DNA from: Lotus japonicus
Taxonomy: Eukaryota > Streptophyta > Magnoliopsida > Fabales > Fabaceae
Reading direction: 5' to 3'
Assembly: GCF_012489685.1 (NCBI RefSeq)
Contig: NC_080046.1
Location: 62,945,984 to 63,009,983 of the forward strand
Length of the DNA stretch: 64,000 nt
Below the pieces are notes generated by a model that ran no database searches, was not told the DNA's origin, and saw only the letters and a program-made list of their open reading frames with translations. How positions within the stretch are numbered: position 1 is the first letter of the stretch; each line of letters begins with the position of its first letter. Positions 47,880 through 60,600 of this stretch are shown here, one piece after another. The translations under genes and the position numbers were made by a program.

Positions 47880-49127
47880 TCAGTTCTTGCCTTTCCCCTT
47901 CTGGTCTGAGTTTCTGCTTCCGTCGCCGTAGCAAAGTTGCAAGCGGCCATCGAAGAGAGGTGAGAATTGAAGGTGGTGATGGTTTTCCATGGTTGAAGGA
48001 GCAGCAGCAGCTCCTCCCATGAAGAAAGGTAGATTGTTATTGGATGATGAACCGTCTACTTGTGAAGAAGAAAACCTCTGCAGATGGTGATGATGAGGCA
48101 AAAGAGACGGTGAATTGGACTGAAGGGTCCCCCTATTGTAACCAGCAGCAAGGCCAGGAGATATGGTGAAGTTGAGATTGTAGTCACTGATCCCGCTAGG
48201 CTGAGTAGAACAAGAAGATGAAGTAACCATCAGATGTTCAGGCATGAAGGAGAAACGCTGCATCTGATCTGAGTGGTTTTCGCCGCTGAACGGTGAAACC
48301 GGAAGTGAATGTCCTAATTGGATTTGCCCTGAGAATCCAGGAGATGAAGAAGAAGAGGAAGAAGATTGATGAGTTCTTGAAGATGAATGTCCCATCAGAA
48401 GGCCAGAGCTGAAGTAGTCCATTGGAGTTACAGTTGAAGACCATTGATGATGGCCACCATGTGTTTGATGAACTGACCCAGTGGGACTAGCTGTGGTGGT
48501 GGGAACTGTCACTGTGCTTCCAATTCCACCAGTGAGTAGCTCAGTGAAAGAAGCAGTTTGAGACATGTGGTGGTGGTTGTTGTTTACATTGTGTGCAATG
48601 CTTGACTCATTCTCTTTCTCCTTTGCTGCTCTTTCCCTTGCCCTCTCCCTCGCCTTGACGCGATTCTCACACCGCGAGAGGGACAAGCCACCAGAGCCTT
48701 TGCTTGTCTCAGAATTGCTGCTGCAAGCAGATTTGGACAAGGAGTTAAGATTCTGGTTCAGGTTCTGATTCTCATGATCACTTTGTTGCTGTGGGGTTTC
48801 AGGGAAAAGGTTGTTGAGAGAAGGGAGCTCTGAGATAGCATCTTCAGCAGCTTTGATTAACCAGTCCACAGCTTTGCTTGGCTGGTCAACACCCAAGCGA
48901 TCTTGAAGGTCATAGAACTGAATAGCTGTGGACACTGAGAGCCTAACTCTTCTATCCCTTAACCCCTTAGAAGTCATCACCTTGCTGTGCCTGTCTTTGC
49001 CACCAGAGGCTCTAGACACCCTCACTATTCTTGAAGAGTTGTTGTGCCAGCTGCTACTTTGGAAAGTGGTGCCATTTTCAATTCTTGGGAACTTAGAAAC
49101 CTGTTCTTGAATCTCATCCTCCTCCAT
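47880..49127 (-). CDS. TCP2: CIN-type TCP transcription factor (TCP2/TCP24)
   Basis: Encodes 415 residues in one exon. The TCP bHLH domain (about residues 42-100) begins Gly-Gly-Lys-Asp-Arg-His-Ser-Lys and has the class II basic region, then Val-Asp-Trp-Leu-Ile in helix 2. An R domain rich in Arg/Glu ([10 protein letters not shown]) lies at about 158-168. The rest is Ser/His/Gln-rich and low-complexity. TCP2-clade proteins bind GGNCCC-type sites in the nucleus, promote differentiation, and limit leaf margin growth and branching. A miR319 target site lies in codons near residues 331-338. The start is the first ATG before the conserved Glu-rich N-terminus. It neighbours an F-box gene as in Arabidopsis (At4g18380-At4g18390), which favours the TCP2 name over TCP24. 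Confidence 0.95.
   Translation of the reverse strand: MEEDEIQEQVSKFPRIENGTTFQSSSWHNNSSRIVRVSRASGGKDRHSKVMTSKGLRDRRVRLSVSTAIQFYDLQDRLGVDQPSKAVDWLIKAAEDAISELPSLNNLFPETPQQQSDHENQNLNQNLNSLSKSACSSNSETSKGSGGLSLSRCENRVKARERARERAAKEKENESSIAHNVNNNHHHMSQTASFTELLTGGIGSTVTVPTTTASPTGSVHQTHGGHHQWSSTVTPMDYFSSGLLMGHSSSRTHQSSSSSSSSPGFSGQIQLGHSLPVSPFSGENHSDQMQRFSFMPEHLMVTSSSCSTQPSGISDYNLNFTISPGLAAGYNRGTLQSNSPSLLPHHHHLQRFSSSQVDGSSSNNNLPFFMGGAAAAPSTMENHHHLQFSPLFDGRLQLCYGDGSRNSDQKGKGKN
48115..48135 (-). promoter_or_regulatory. miR319 target site in the TCP coding sequence
   Basis: The sense (minus-strand) sequence contains AGGGGGACCCTTCAGTCCAA, the site found in miR319-regulated TCP mRNAs. It encodes Arg-Gly-Thr-Leu-Gln-Ser-Asn. 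Complementarity to miR319 is essentially unbroken over the 5' half of the miRNA. Confidence 0.93.
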
Positions 49128-50420
49128 ATCACAATTATCATGCCTTTTTTCAACTCAAATCTTTGCCTTCTCCCTCTCTTATCCTCACATAAAGTATATA
49201 GAGAGAGAAGAAAGAAGGAAGTGAGTGAGTGATGAGAGAGTGTAAAAAGTGGGGCTGCTATGTGCTATGCATTGATGATGATAACTCAGTAACTTGGCTC
49301 TGTGTAGTGATTGAAAGGTCTAATTTTATTTTTTTTAAAGCAGTGATATATCACAGTCCAAGTCAGGAGGAGCCTCTTGTTAAAGCTTTTTCTCAGTTTG
49401 CAGAAAGCTTTCAAAAGCAAAACACTGATGAGTAGGTCTCAGAGCCTCAGCTTCCTGCAACCACAGGGACAAAGAACACCCCAAAAAAATTATTTTATTT
49501 TTTATTTATTATCATCAATATAATCAGATAGATTAAAAAATAAAACATAAAATAAAGCTACCAAAACATTCTCAGGCTCACTTATTACAACACAGAAGAT
49601 AAGATCTGAAGCTAAACCTTAAAAAAAGTAAACATCTAATTGTTTTATTGAGAACTTCATAGAAATGCTTGAAGACTATATGTATGTACCTCTTCGATCT
49701 GAGCCTGAGTTTGTTGCTTTGAACATTGTTGGAGACTAGACTGTGTCAAGCTCTCAAGGCTGGAGAGGGAAAAGAGAATTGTTTCTCATAGATCTGTGTA
49801 CCTGGAGTTCCATTCATGAAGCAAAACCAAAATTCAGAACCTTCAAAATTCAGCTTAATCAAAAAAACTAAACCAAGTAGAGATAAAAGTAGCTTCCTCC
49901 ATAGCATGGATATGCCTACTTTGCTTTGTTATTTCAGGAGCTGTTGAATTCCCCAAATGGACATTCTTTGCTTGCTTCTCAAGTGCACCTTGAAATGCAA
50001 AAGAAAAAAGTTCAGATTTTTCTACTCTCCCTCTATCTATCTAAAGCAAACAATCTTGTTGTTCAAAGCAAAAGACCTCAAATCCACCACTAAACCATAA
50101 AAGCATGTTACTGAGCTGAATTTGGTGTTTGATTCACACACCTCTCACTCTCTCTATATACACATGTGAGTAATCATGAAGCTATGGTCATAGAGTGAGT
50201 GAGAAGAGACAAAAGAGAGACAGAAAAATGTACTTAAGGATTGTTTGAGGCTAAGAGAAAAAGTTAGTAAAAATTCAGGTGTGTGATTGTTTGATGAATT
50301 TTGAGATTCAAAGCAAGTACAAGGGTCAAGTGAAAGTGGCTACCTCAGGTGCAACATGAACTAAGGAAGAAGAGATTGTAGTTCCTCGTTCCAACAATCA
50401 AACACCGAGCTTATCGGCCC
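49128..50420 (-). promoter_or_regulatory. TCP leader and promoter region, probably intron-containing
   Basis: On the minus strand an acceptor (tgtggttgcag then gaagctgagg) lies at 49454/49455, so the leader adjoining the ATG is probably about 330 bases. Candidate donors upstream are cgaagag|gtacat (near 49691) and ctccag|gtacac (near 49797). The exact exons cannot be resolved by eye. Leader introns are known for Arabidopsis TCP2. Confidence 0.4.
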
Positions 50421-51342
50421 ACATTTTATGTGATCTTCATTTCATTACATCTTTGTCCCTTGCTTTCTCTCCAATTTACTCATTTGCCTTACCCCTCATT
50501 AATTATTTTAACATATGCTTTTGTTGTTATTAACTCAATCTTAAAGTTTGATTAATTTTATAATGCTTTTTGTTGTTATGATAGGACTTTCTAGTCCAAC
50601 TTTTCTCTTCACCAGAATTTGGTTTGGTTGATATAGGATATTTTCACACATTATTGTACGACCTCATGGCATGTGACACTGGCCTTCTTTTAAAAGTGGG
50701 TGGCCTTTCTTTGTTCTGAGAGATATGAATTTAATATATAAAGCGTGTTGTTTGTGTACACATTTAAAATGGATGTTCTGTTCCTTGTCAAAAGCTTCCG
50801 TATTAATTATTCATCAAAATCATATTAGCAAAACATAGAATGAGATTATATTTTAATTTGAATTACTAGTAGTGTAATGAACTGTTCCGTTTACGTTTTG
50901 TACAACTACAACATCATTGGTCTTCAATCTTCATTACAAGGTCACTTTATTTCAAAATCAAATGATCAACTACGGCAAAGACAATAACTCTAAGGTTGGG
51001 TGTATGAAATAACTCGTTATAGAATTAATTTCAATAAACTTGTCAACAAGAAGAATTTGCACGAAAATGTTCACTCCTAATTAAGGTTGGGCGTATAATA
51101 GAACTTACTATACAACTAATTTGACTAAACTTTCCGACAAGATTTTGTAGGATCTATATATTAATTAACTCCTAAATATTAAATTTGAGTCCTCCTTTAA
51201 ATAATTATATGTATATATATAATAATAAAACTGACTTCAGGAAATGTTAACGTCAAAGTTAATCCTGATCGGAATTAATAATGTTGAATTTATTTTATAA
51301 TTTTATAATATAAATTATAGGACACTGGAAATTAGGTTATAT
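50421..51342. other. Intergenic, nothing recognised
   Basis: AT-rich. The phrase aaggttgggtgtatgaaataactcg (about 50990) has a partial echo at about 51083. No gene. Confidence 0.45.
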
Positions 51343-51349
51343 TATGATA

Positions 51350-51534
51350 AGAGTTTAATTTCTATGCACCGACGGTGTAAAGTTTTTTTACACCGTCAAC
51401 CAATCAGATTTCAAGAATGTGAGAAAAACTCTCATTTTATTTAATTTCATTAATTGACGTGGCACATCCTTAAAATCTGATTAGTTGACGGTGTAAAAAA
51501 ACTTTACACCGTCGGTGCATCAAACTTTTTCTCT
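51350..51534. mobile_element. Mutator-like MITE, 185 bp, copy 1
   Basis: Inverted ends share atgcaccgacggtgtaaagt and a further acaccgtcaac(c/t)aatcag. The arms carry an internal palindrome (ggtgtaaa...tttacacc). The 7 bases tatgata flank the element at 51343-51349 and 51535-51541. No coding capacity. Confidence 0.85.
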
Positions 51535-51541
51535 TATGATA

Positions 51542-52840
51542 ATGCTAATATTGAAATAACTTGACATAATAATTATTTAATGACCGTTTTAACTATCATT
51601 ACTTACTTTTGATGAGATATTTATCTTTTACCATTTTCGGGTAGGAATTGTGAGAACAATTTAATACACTAAAAAAATTTGATCCACTAATTTAATTATT
51701 TAAAATAACTTAAAGAAATATTATAAAAAATAAAATAAGACTATATATAAATATTAATTCACAATTGTCATTTTTTAAAAGTTAAATTGAATATTTTTCT
51801 ATGAAGTTAATTTGAAATACTTATTCTAGTTTATAGTATATAAGGGTTTCACAATTTTTTATTTCTATGATATAAATTACTTGAAATTTAAACTTTAAAT
51901 ACTTAAAATAATTATTACCATTTTAAAATAGTATAAAAATTATTTGAGAAGGTATTAATGAAATTCTATATTTTTTAGTTTTTAATTAAATTATATATTT
52001 ATTATTACTTGAGTAAGACAATATAGCATGATATTGAGTTATCTTTCATTAGAGTAAATGATATTTGCGATAGTGAAGAGAAGAACTCCATGCTAAAGAA
52101 TACTTCATGTTTATCTTATCAAAAAATGTACTCTTCGCTTGCCCTTAATCTTTCTAAGATCAAACAATCCAATTATTATTTTATTTTGAAATTTCCTATA
52201 TTCATATAATGCGTTCCCCCAAAACTTCCAATTTGTTCCTTTATTCAAATTAAACAAGTTATGTACACAAGGATATTTTAGGTACACTTACACGGCCACA
52301 TCACAAGCCAAACAAATTACAATTAAATAGTTAATTAAGGCACAATTTGGTGGACAAACGTGGCCATGATCACAACCGTCGATATGATCTTTCACTTTTA
52401 TCTTACTTCAAATGTCTAAATAAGAGTGGATGAGTCCTTGAGGTTTAGGCACATTACATTTACATGATGTGCTGCTAGCAAGCAGCCAAAAAGTGTGTAT
52501 TTGAATATTTATGAAACAACAAATGCATGTGGGTTTGATCATGGATCTATTTTATTAGCCCCACCCACACATTATAACATATATATTTTTACTCTGATTA
52601 GACTTGTAAGAAAATGCATGACACTTGAAGATTGTGAGCCTAGTTAACTTGCCAAAAGTTTCATGTTGCTCAGTAAGGTTTTTTTTTTTTTTTCAGTGAG
52701 GTTAGTACTGATTTAGTGATTTTAATGACTTCTAATTTCAAAAAAAATGATTATCTCTTCTTTCCCGTTTATGCAGTTGTTTTTTGTGTGTCACCGTTGT
52801 AATAATAAATTGATTGAGTTTCTTACTAAGAGCTGTTTTT
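51542..52840. other. Intergenic, very AT-rich
   Basis: No gene or bounded repeat seen. A T15-type run lies near 52678-52694. Confidence 0.45.
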
Positions 52841-52848
52841 ACTTGAAT

Positions 52849-53564
52849 TAAGGGTGTTCGCAATCGATCTAATCCAATAAAAATTGAAAAACCAATCTAA
52901 AAAAACTGAAATTTAATAACCCGAAAATCGAACGGATTCAAAATTAGAAAAACCAATTTTTTTTACTGGATTGGATAAAATTTTGGATTTGATTATCAAA
53001 ACGAACCAATCCAATTCAAACCAAATATTTGTCAATATATATAACTTTATTTGTACATGTATAATATCATTCATACTTACGTGTTTATGTCTTTGTATGT
53101 TTATATAATTATTACATGACATGTACTTATTTATGAAGATATATTTGGATAAATAAAGTTTCAAGTAATAATTTGAAAAATATGCATCAAAGTGAACATA
53201 TATTTGAAAAATATGTAATCTACTGTGTAGAATTAAACTTTTTTCTTCTTCTTATTTTAAAGGTTGAGCCAATAATAGTGAATATGGTAATGTATTGGAG
53301 ACTTTTGGGGATTGTTTTTACTTTTTTTTACTTTAAACTCTCATTGTTTAGGTTTGTAATGTGCTTTATATGATTCAAATTAATTTTTATTTCTTTATTG
53401 ATTTTGATAGTTACAATGTCTTTGAAAAACCAAAATTCAATATCGATACAAATTTTGATCGAATTGGTTCGGATTTAAAAAAAAAACCGATTGGATGATG
53501 AAGTGATTTGATTAGATGAATTTTCCCCTCAAAACCGAACCAATCTAGTCCGTGAACACTCTTA
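52849..53564. mobile_element. hAT-type MITE, 716 bp, copy 1
   Basis: Ends TAAGGGTGTTCGC and TAAGAGTGTTCAC (reverse complement) form the terminal repeat. The exact 8-bp duplication acttgaat flanks at 52841-52848 and 53565-53572. Subterminal regions repeat words such as ccaatccaatt and accgaaccaat. The interior is AT-rich without a transposase. Confidence 0.85.
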
Positions 53565-53572
53565 ACTTGAAT

Positions 53573-54389
53573 CACAAGGCTTAAGTTGAAGAAGTTTTAT
53601 GGGTTTGAATGTTTTTATTCAAAATGATGTAATGACTTATGGGCTTTTTTTTTAATCAAGAATAATTTTTTTTTAAATATTGTTCAGTTAGGTTGCTTTA
53701 AAAACAAAAGCTTTCGTGTTATTAAAATCAGCTTATTTGATAAATTTCATAAATCATTGACTATCAATTTGACATATAAAAGGTTTGTTATATGTAAAAA
53801 TATATAGAAATTTCAAAACATAATCTTAAAATACATAATAAAGGTTTTTTTAGCTCAAATATATATATTAAAGGTTCATACCATTCAAATGGAATATTAA
53901 GCTTCTTTTTGTGAACAGTGTTAAGCTTGTATTCCTCTTAAAGCCACTAAAAATTTCATACTATTTAAACAAAATCATAGTATAAGCATGCTATTCACAT
54001 GAAAAATCAAGTTAATATTCCTCTTAAATAGATGGCCTTTTTTCGGCCCAAAAGTATTGGATCTTCAAAAGCATCGCATCTTATGAGTCCAACATATATG
54101 CATATATAGCTTGAAAACCAATTAACTTGGGCTTAATTTCCAATATAGGGACTGTCGATCGTTCAGCCCTAACAATAATTGACTGTCCCAAAAGATTAGC
54201 TGAAAGGGGTTAGCCCTGACCACACAAAAAAAAAAAGATAAAGGGGTTAGACAAAAATAATAACAACAAAAAAGAAAAAAAAAATAGAGAGAGATAACAA
54301 TACTTTTTGTGTGGAAGATATATAGGTAGATCCAAATAAGAAAAAAGTTTAAGGAAAAAAAAGAAACACTAGTGAGTCTGAAATTGTTC
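53573..54389. other. Intergenic spacer between hAT-type MITEs
   Basis: AT-rich. Nothing recognised. Confidence 0.45.
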
Positions 54390-54397
54390 CCTTTGGA

Positions 54398-54967
54398 TAG
54401 GGGTGTTCGTGGTCTGGTATGAAAATTGAATCAATGAAGAAATAAAAATTCATTTGAATTATATAATATCATATTGTAAGCCTAAACATTGACAATGAGA
54501 GTATGAAATAAAAAGGTAAAGACAATCACCAATGTCTCCAACAAATTACCACATTAACTATTTTTGGCTCAATATCTCTAAAATAAGAAGAAAAAAATGT
54601 TTAATCCTACATAGTATATAACATTTTTGTCAAATATATGTTCACATTATTTCATATTTTTCAAATTACAACTTGAAACTATATTTACCAAAATATATAT
54701 TCACAAATAAATACATGTCATATAATAGTTATACAAACATATAAGTACACAAACACGTGAGTTGAATGATATTATGTATACATAAATAAAATTATATATA
54801 TTTTCAAACATTCAGTTTGGATTGGATTGGTTCGGTTTTAATAATCAAATCTAAAACTTGATCCAATCCAATAAAAATTTTCGGTCTTTTATTTTGAATT
54901 CGTTCGATTTTTTGTTTGATTGGATTTCAATTTTTTATATCAGTTTTTATCGGTTATGAACGCCCTA
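54398..54967. mobile_element. hAT-type MITE, 570 bp, copy 2
   Basis: The left end TAGGGGTGTTCGTGG matches the reverse complement of the right end TAGGGCGTTCATAACC over most positions. The exact 8-bp duplication cctttgga flanks at 54390-54397 and 54968-54975. It shares subterminal words (gattggattggttcggtttt) with the copy at 52849, so the two belong to one family or sister families. Confidence 0.85.
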
Positions 54968-54975
54968 CCTTTGGA

Positions 54976-55542
54976 CCCCAAAATGTGGAACATACAATGG
55001 ACATTCAAGTTTGTGGCGGTGATATTATTATCAAATTACCAGCTCCAGGAATGTCTCTTTCATTGAATGCGACTACGTTGATGAGAGATGGAGCTGATAA
55101 TTTGATGATGATATTAATGCGACTAAATTAAGAGATTTTGAAAGAGCATTATTTTTGCTGAGATTTTGAGAGATTTTGAAAGATGATTAATATAACTCCT
55201 TTCTAATCAAAAAAAAGAACGGTAATATGTCGTAGAGTTTTTTAAAACAATAGAGAGAATTAATATCACCTATCGTGTCATAGAAAAATGAATTTAAATT
55301 TATATTGCACTATTGCAGTCAATTTTGGAGAAAACATTAAAAAAAATGTGAGAGAGATATCGCTCATGTGTGAGATAGAAAATTGAAATTGAATTGATAT
55401 TGAGGTCAATTTTTCAACACATCATCATTGTCATTAACTTTGTCAATGAGAAAATGTAACCACTGTTTGCATAAATAATGGTCAAGCTAATGCAGGAGTA
55501 TTATTATGTTTGTCTTTTGATGTTATTTATTTTTGGTTGGCC
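54976..55542. other. Intergenic spacer
   Basis: AT-rich with a short repeat of gattttgagagattttgaaag near 55150-55185. No gene. Confidence 0.45.
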
Positions 55543-55552
55543 CTTTTTTTTT

Positions 55553-55744
55553 AGTTTAATGGATATGCACTGACAGTGTAAAATAGTTTTACACAGTCAT
55601 CCAATCAAAGCATGCCACATAGGAGAGATAATTATATTTGACTTTAATTTTAATTAAAAGAATAAGATATTTTCTGATTTGGCGGAATTCAATTAGATGT
55701 CTGTGTAAAACTATTTTACACTGTCAGTGCATATCCATTAAACT
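55553..55744. mobile_element. Mutator-like MITE, 192 bp, copy 2
   Basis: The inverted ends are near-perfect over agtttaatggatatgcactg and onward through acagtgtaaaatagttttacac. The 10-base sequence c plus nine T flanks both sides (55543-55552 and 55745-55754). The end pattern (gtgcac/tgcactgac..gtgtaaa) is related to the element at 51350. Confidence 0.85.
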
Positions 55745-55754
55745 CTTTTTTTTT

Positions 55755-57030
55755 TAGCCAAAATGGTTGGTCTTAAATAACCAATATTGGACTCTTTTAT
55801 ATTTGAGCTAGCTTTTCTGACTCGTAGTAGTTAAATGGAGCTTCGTCAAACAATTTATTAGATCCCGAACACCAAATTAAAGTGGTCCGTGACCTTTCTA
55901 AAAATAAAAATAGTCCATAACAACAAACTCTTTCAATATACTAGAAGCAGCATAACTCTTTTAATATATTAAATTTATAATGCTAATTGTACTGTCATGA
56001 ATTTGGATTGGGTCGAACGTCTCTCCAATTTGGATGAGCAATCCAAGAATAAGTAAGTCGGCTCAGAATGAAGACGAAGTGGTGTCCAAATTCATTCCCA
56101 TGACTAGTAAAATGAATTAATTATTGTTCCCCTTGATTTCCTTCATCATTCATATAACTTAGTCAACTTAGTAAGTTGTTCAGGCTTAATGTATCCATAA
56201 CTAGGATTTTGGGGACTCACCTTCTTCTATGTTCTTAATCGGCTCGATCCTCAAAGTTGATTCTTGAACACTAAATAATATTATTTTTTTAAGATTGTAG
56301 AATTATTTTTAAGATATTAAATAAATATGACACTGTAGCTGATTTTAATCATATGATACTCAAGATCAAAACATTTGTCCTGCTAGAGAAAAGAATAGAA
56401 GAGATAAAAATAATAAATGAAAAAAATGAGTATGAATATATACAAATTATAAAAATAACTTTTAACAGACGAATAACAATTTTTTTTGTCCTTACATTAT
56501 ATCCTATATCGAGAGCAATCCTATATTCATATTGAAGTTGAGGACATTCACATTATAACGGACTAAATCTTCCATCCACATAAACTCTAATTTATAATCG
56601 TTAGTAATTTTCTTAAAAAATGCATAATTAATTAATTATGAATAAGAAGTCAAAATCAAATCTGCATTCTAAACCTAAAAAGCAAAAGAAGCCGTAAGCT
56701 CTGACGTATGATAGCTAGCAAGTAGCAACATGAACATGTATCTCCATGACTCCATGTCTGATTTGGTAATAGCAAATTCGATAAAAATGTGATTTCTCGT
56801 ATCTCAAAATATAAATGAACAAATATAAATTTACTATATTAAGTTTAACATCTATTAGAGAAACACAATTTTAACACATTTGTTTTAATGTAAATCCATA
56901 TTGAGTTGAACCGAAAAAATACATGTATACAGTTATAGTACAGGCAGCCTATACTATAGATAGTGGTTTGAAAGTACTTACAAAGAAAGAGACAGGTTAG
57001 CAGGTAGTCCGCAGCGGCAACCATCCATTC
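55755..57030. other. Intergenic, upstream of the ABCC gene
   Basis: AT-rich. No gene recognised. The promoter of the ABCC gene should lie in the right part. Confidence 0.45.
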
Positions 57031-57686
57031 CGTCGACGAGGACGAGGGTGTGTTTTTATATTCATCACGCAACGCACGCCTTTGAATTCCATTTTTCCTT
57101 CCGCACTCACTTTTCTCATTTTGTTTTTGTTTTTGTTTTTGTTTTTGTTCGTTTCATCGTTTACGTCACAAAACACAAACCAACAACAACCGTGACTGTC
57201 TGTCTGTGTGTGAATCTTACAAGATTATTCCATTTTCCACTCTCTCCTTTTTCTCTCTCTCACCGCACAACACAAGCCTCAACAAGGTAAGACTTAGATT
57301 CCCCTTTCTCCATTTCTTATCTTCTTGTCTCCTTTCCCTCAATTTGTTTTCAACCACTTTCTTTCTATCTCTTCCTCGTCTTCCTTCTCATCGGTTCGTG
57401 CTACTACTACTTCCGTGTTTAATATCATTGTTTTTATCATTTTTTTAAATAATTTTTCACTATGTTTATTTGTTTATCTTAATCTTCTACTCACTTCAAA
57501 GTTCAAACAAAACACACTAGATTCATATATACCTACTTTGTTGATTCAAACACTTGGTTTTCGGTTCCCAATATCCGATCTGATGATGATTATGGTTCTT
57601 TTATAGGTTCATCAGTTGAAGGCGAGAGAGGGGAGTGTTTTATGCTCATGTGTTGTTCTGCTTAGGCTTGTTCACTGAGCGTAAAC
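57031..57686 (+). promoter_or_regulatory. 5' leader of the ABCC gene with an intron
   Basis: A CT-rich leader exon carrying a (GTTTTT)n microsatellite (about 57118-57149) ends in AACAAG at 57286 before GTAAGA. The acceptor cttttatag ends at 57606. The remaining 80 leader bases precede the ATG at 57687. The transcription start is not fixed. Confidence 0.65.
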
Positions 57687-60600
57687 ATGGCTTTCGGGCC
57701 ATTGGATTGGTATTGTCGCCCTGTTGCGAATGGACTGTGGACAAGGACAGTTCAGAATGCCTTTGGTGCTTACACTCCTTGTGCAGTTGACTCTCTGGTG
57801 ATCTCTGTTTCTCATTTGATTCTTCTTGGCCTATGCGTCTACCGTATATGGTTGATTAAGACGGATTTCAAAGCTAAGAGGTTATGTTTGAGGTCAAACC
57901 TCTACAATTATTTTCTGGGATTATTGGCTGCATACTGTGTGGCTGAGCCATTATACAGATTGATCATGGGGATATCAGTTCTGAATATTGATGGCCAGAC
58001 TAGTCTTGCTCCATTTGAGGTCAGCTATCTATAGCTCTGATTACTGTATATTTAGTTTGTATATAATTGAATAGGAGGTTTTTTATTTGTTCAACTTGTT
58101 CGCGATATCAATTTTGCATACAATACCTTCCATTTTTTCTGGTTGATTCTTTACTATGATTATTAAAGCTGTAGTGTCTTCTACTGGCAGATAGTTGCTC
58201 TGATTGTTGAGGCCCTTACTTGGTGCTCTATGTTGATTATGCTTTGGATTGAAACTAAAGTCTACATCAGTAAATTCCGATGGTTCGTCAGATTTGGATT
58301 GATTTATGCTATTGTAGGGGATGCTGTTATGGTCAATCTCGTCATTTTGGTGCAAGAGTTCTATAGCAGGTTTGACCATATCATCTTTGTTATGTTAATG
58401 ATACTATCCATGCATTGTTTGAGACTTTCAAAAATCTGTTTTTTTTCCAGTAAAGGTTAAACTTCATTAGAGAGATAAAATCTTGCATACAAAAATGGAG
58501 GAAGAAAGTATATCTTTTAGAAATGCTGAAATATGAAAACAAGCAAGTTGATCAATGCAGTAAAAGTTTCCACATTTTTCTTATGTTTTGCCCGTAATTT
58601 TTTTTCTGAACTGAACATTTTGGTTTCCTTTACAGATCTGTGCTGTATTTGTACATCAGCGAGGTGGTCTGCCAGGTATTCTGCACAGCTCAATTTAGCA
58701 TGCGTTATGATCAATGATTGTGTTTTCGCTTAAAACTAACTGGGTGCTTGTTACTTAACATTGGCTTTGCTTATCTGAAACTGAAATACACTTTGAGGCT
58801 AGCTGGATACTGATGACCCATGAGGCCCTTACAAAGTTTTTTAAAAGGAATGTTGTGTGTTTAAAGGTGGCAATGACTTTCTTAATTGGTTCAGAGAAGA
58901 CCATCTTGGAACCTTGGGCTTTTTTTTGAATTGTTTTGCTACATAAACTTGTGACATGCTATAGAAAGGAATGTATATAGCAAGAATAGAGAGACTGTAA
59001 ATATCTGTATGGGAAGTACCAACTTGATAGAGTTAGGCTCCATATGTGATATATGTATAGTAATAGTAGTAACTGAGTGTGGTACAATTTGTGCAAGCCC
59101 ATCCTAAAACTCATACTACAGTACTACACATTATTATCCTTCCTTTACTCTTCATGGCTCTCTTCAAGCTGTATCATAGATGCTAGTTAATAACCATGCC
59201 TAGCTTGTTACGTATTTAATCTACCCTGTTTTGACAAATTGCCTGAATAAAAATATCTGCTTCTTGCTTCGCTGTTTGCACTTGACTAGTAGATATGGTC
59301 CTTCCTGAAATCTCCATAGACTTGATGACAATTTGACTCCAAATTATTTGGAATCTTGTCTTTCTACTTCGCAGCTATAATAGAGGTTTTGGTATTGTTT
59401 AGAGCTCACATTTACTAGAGATATGAATAAATAAGTCCTGATAAATGGTAGGAGTAGGACTATCCTCATCTCTATTCTCTAAGCTAGCTTTTGGCGTAGG
59501 CCTAGCCCAAATTTTAATAGGTATCAACTTGGAGACAGACATTTGGTGGCAGTGCTACAATTTTTTAAATTCTTCTTTGCATTTTGTTTGGTGAAACACT
59601 AGCATTATTAAGGGTGTCTTGCCTAAAGCTCTTAGGGTATAAGGTTGTTTATATGGCTTCTCTATACTTTTATGCTTGAGTTTGTTTCAAGGGAGTTGTT
59701 ATTTCGCATACAGTTTTTATTGGGCAGTTTTGCTGAATTAGTGAGTTCTTCCTCCTTGAAGGTTTTCCCCCTCTCCTTTGGAGGGTGTATCCTCCCCCCA
59801 TTTGTATTTTCTCCCTCAATTAGAGCTCTATTCAAACTTTGTCAATATAAAAGAAAGTAATAAATTATCTCTTTTTGGGTCCAGGTTTTGTTTGGAATAC
59901 TTTTGCTTGTGTATGTTCCTACTTTGGATCCTTATCCAGGTTACACATCCATTGAGAGTGAAGTGGATACTGATGCTGAGTATGATGAACTCCCTGAAGG
60001 AGAGCTGATATTTCCTGAGAGGCAGGCCAACATATTTTCAAGTATGTATTTGCACATTAGTAAAACATTTACTCCAGTAATTAAGAATGTTGTGGATGGT
60101 ATACTTTTGAAAAATGCATCAAGAGTTGTTGTGAAAAGGTTTAGAATAATCAAACTCTGATCTGAATGAACTGTTATTATTATTATTATTATTTTAATTT
60201 TGCTGCTTCCATTAAATGTCACACTATCTTCAGCGAAATTTGTGAAGATATTTTGTATGTGGTTAGACTGATTCTGGCCTTTTTTTTTCTCTAGTCTAGA
60301 ATTCTTGTAAGTAGTGTAGTGCAAAGTCCATTCATACTGTATATCTAGCATGCACTTATTTGGATCAGTATTCCTGTATGCATTGGTAACTCATTTCTAT
60401 TCCTTCTTCCTTTGGCAGAAACACTTTTTTCTTGGATGAATCCCCTCATGCAACTTGGATACAAAAGACCGCTTACTGAAAGAGATATATGGAAATTAGA
60501 TACGTGGGATACGACGGAGACACTGAACAATGGGTATTCATTTTTGTTTTTCCTCCAAATGTTCTTTCTACATAAGCTGTTGTGTTTCAGTTTTGCTTTA

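Noticed and set aside
57048..57606. Phe/Ser-rich open frames upstream of the ABCC ATG
   Set aside because: Pyrimidine-rich leader and intron read as protein; low complexity.
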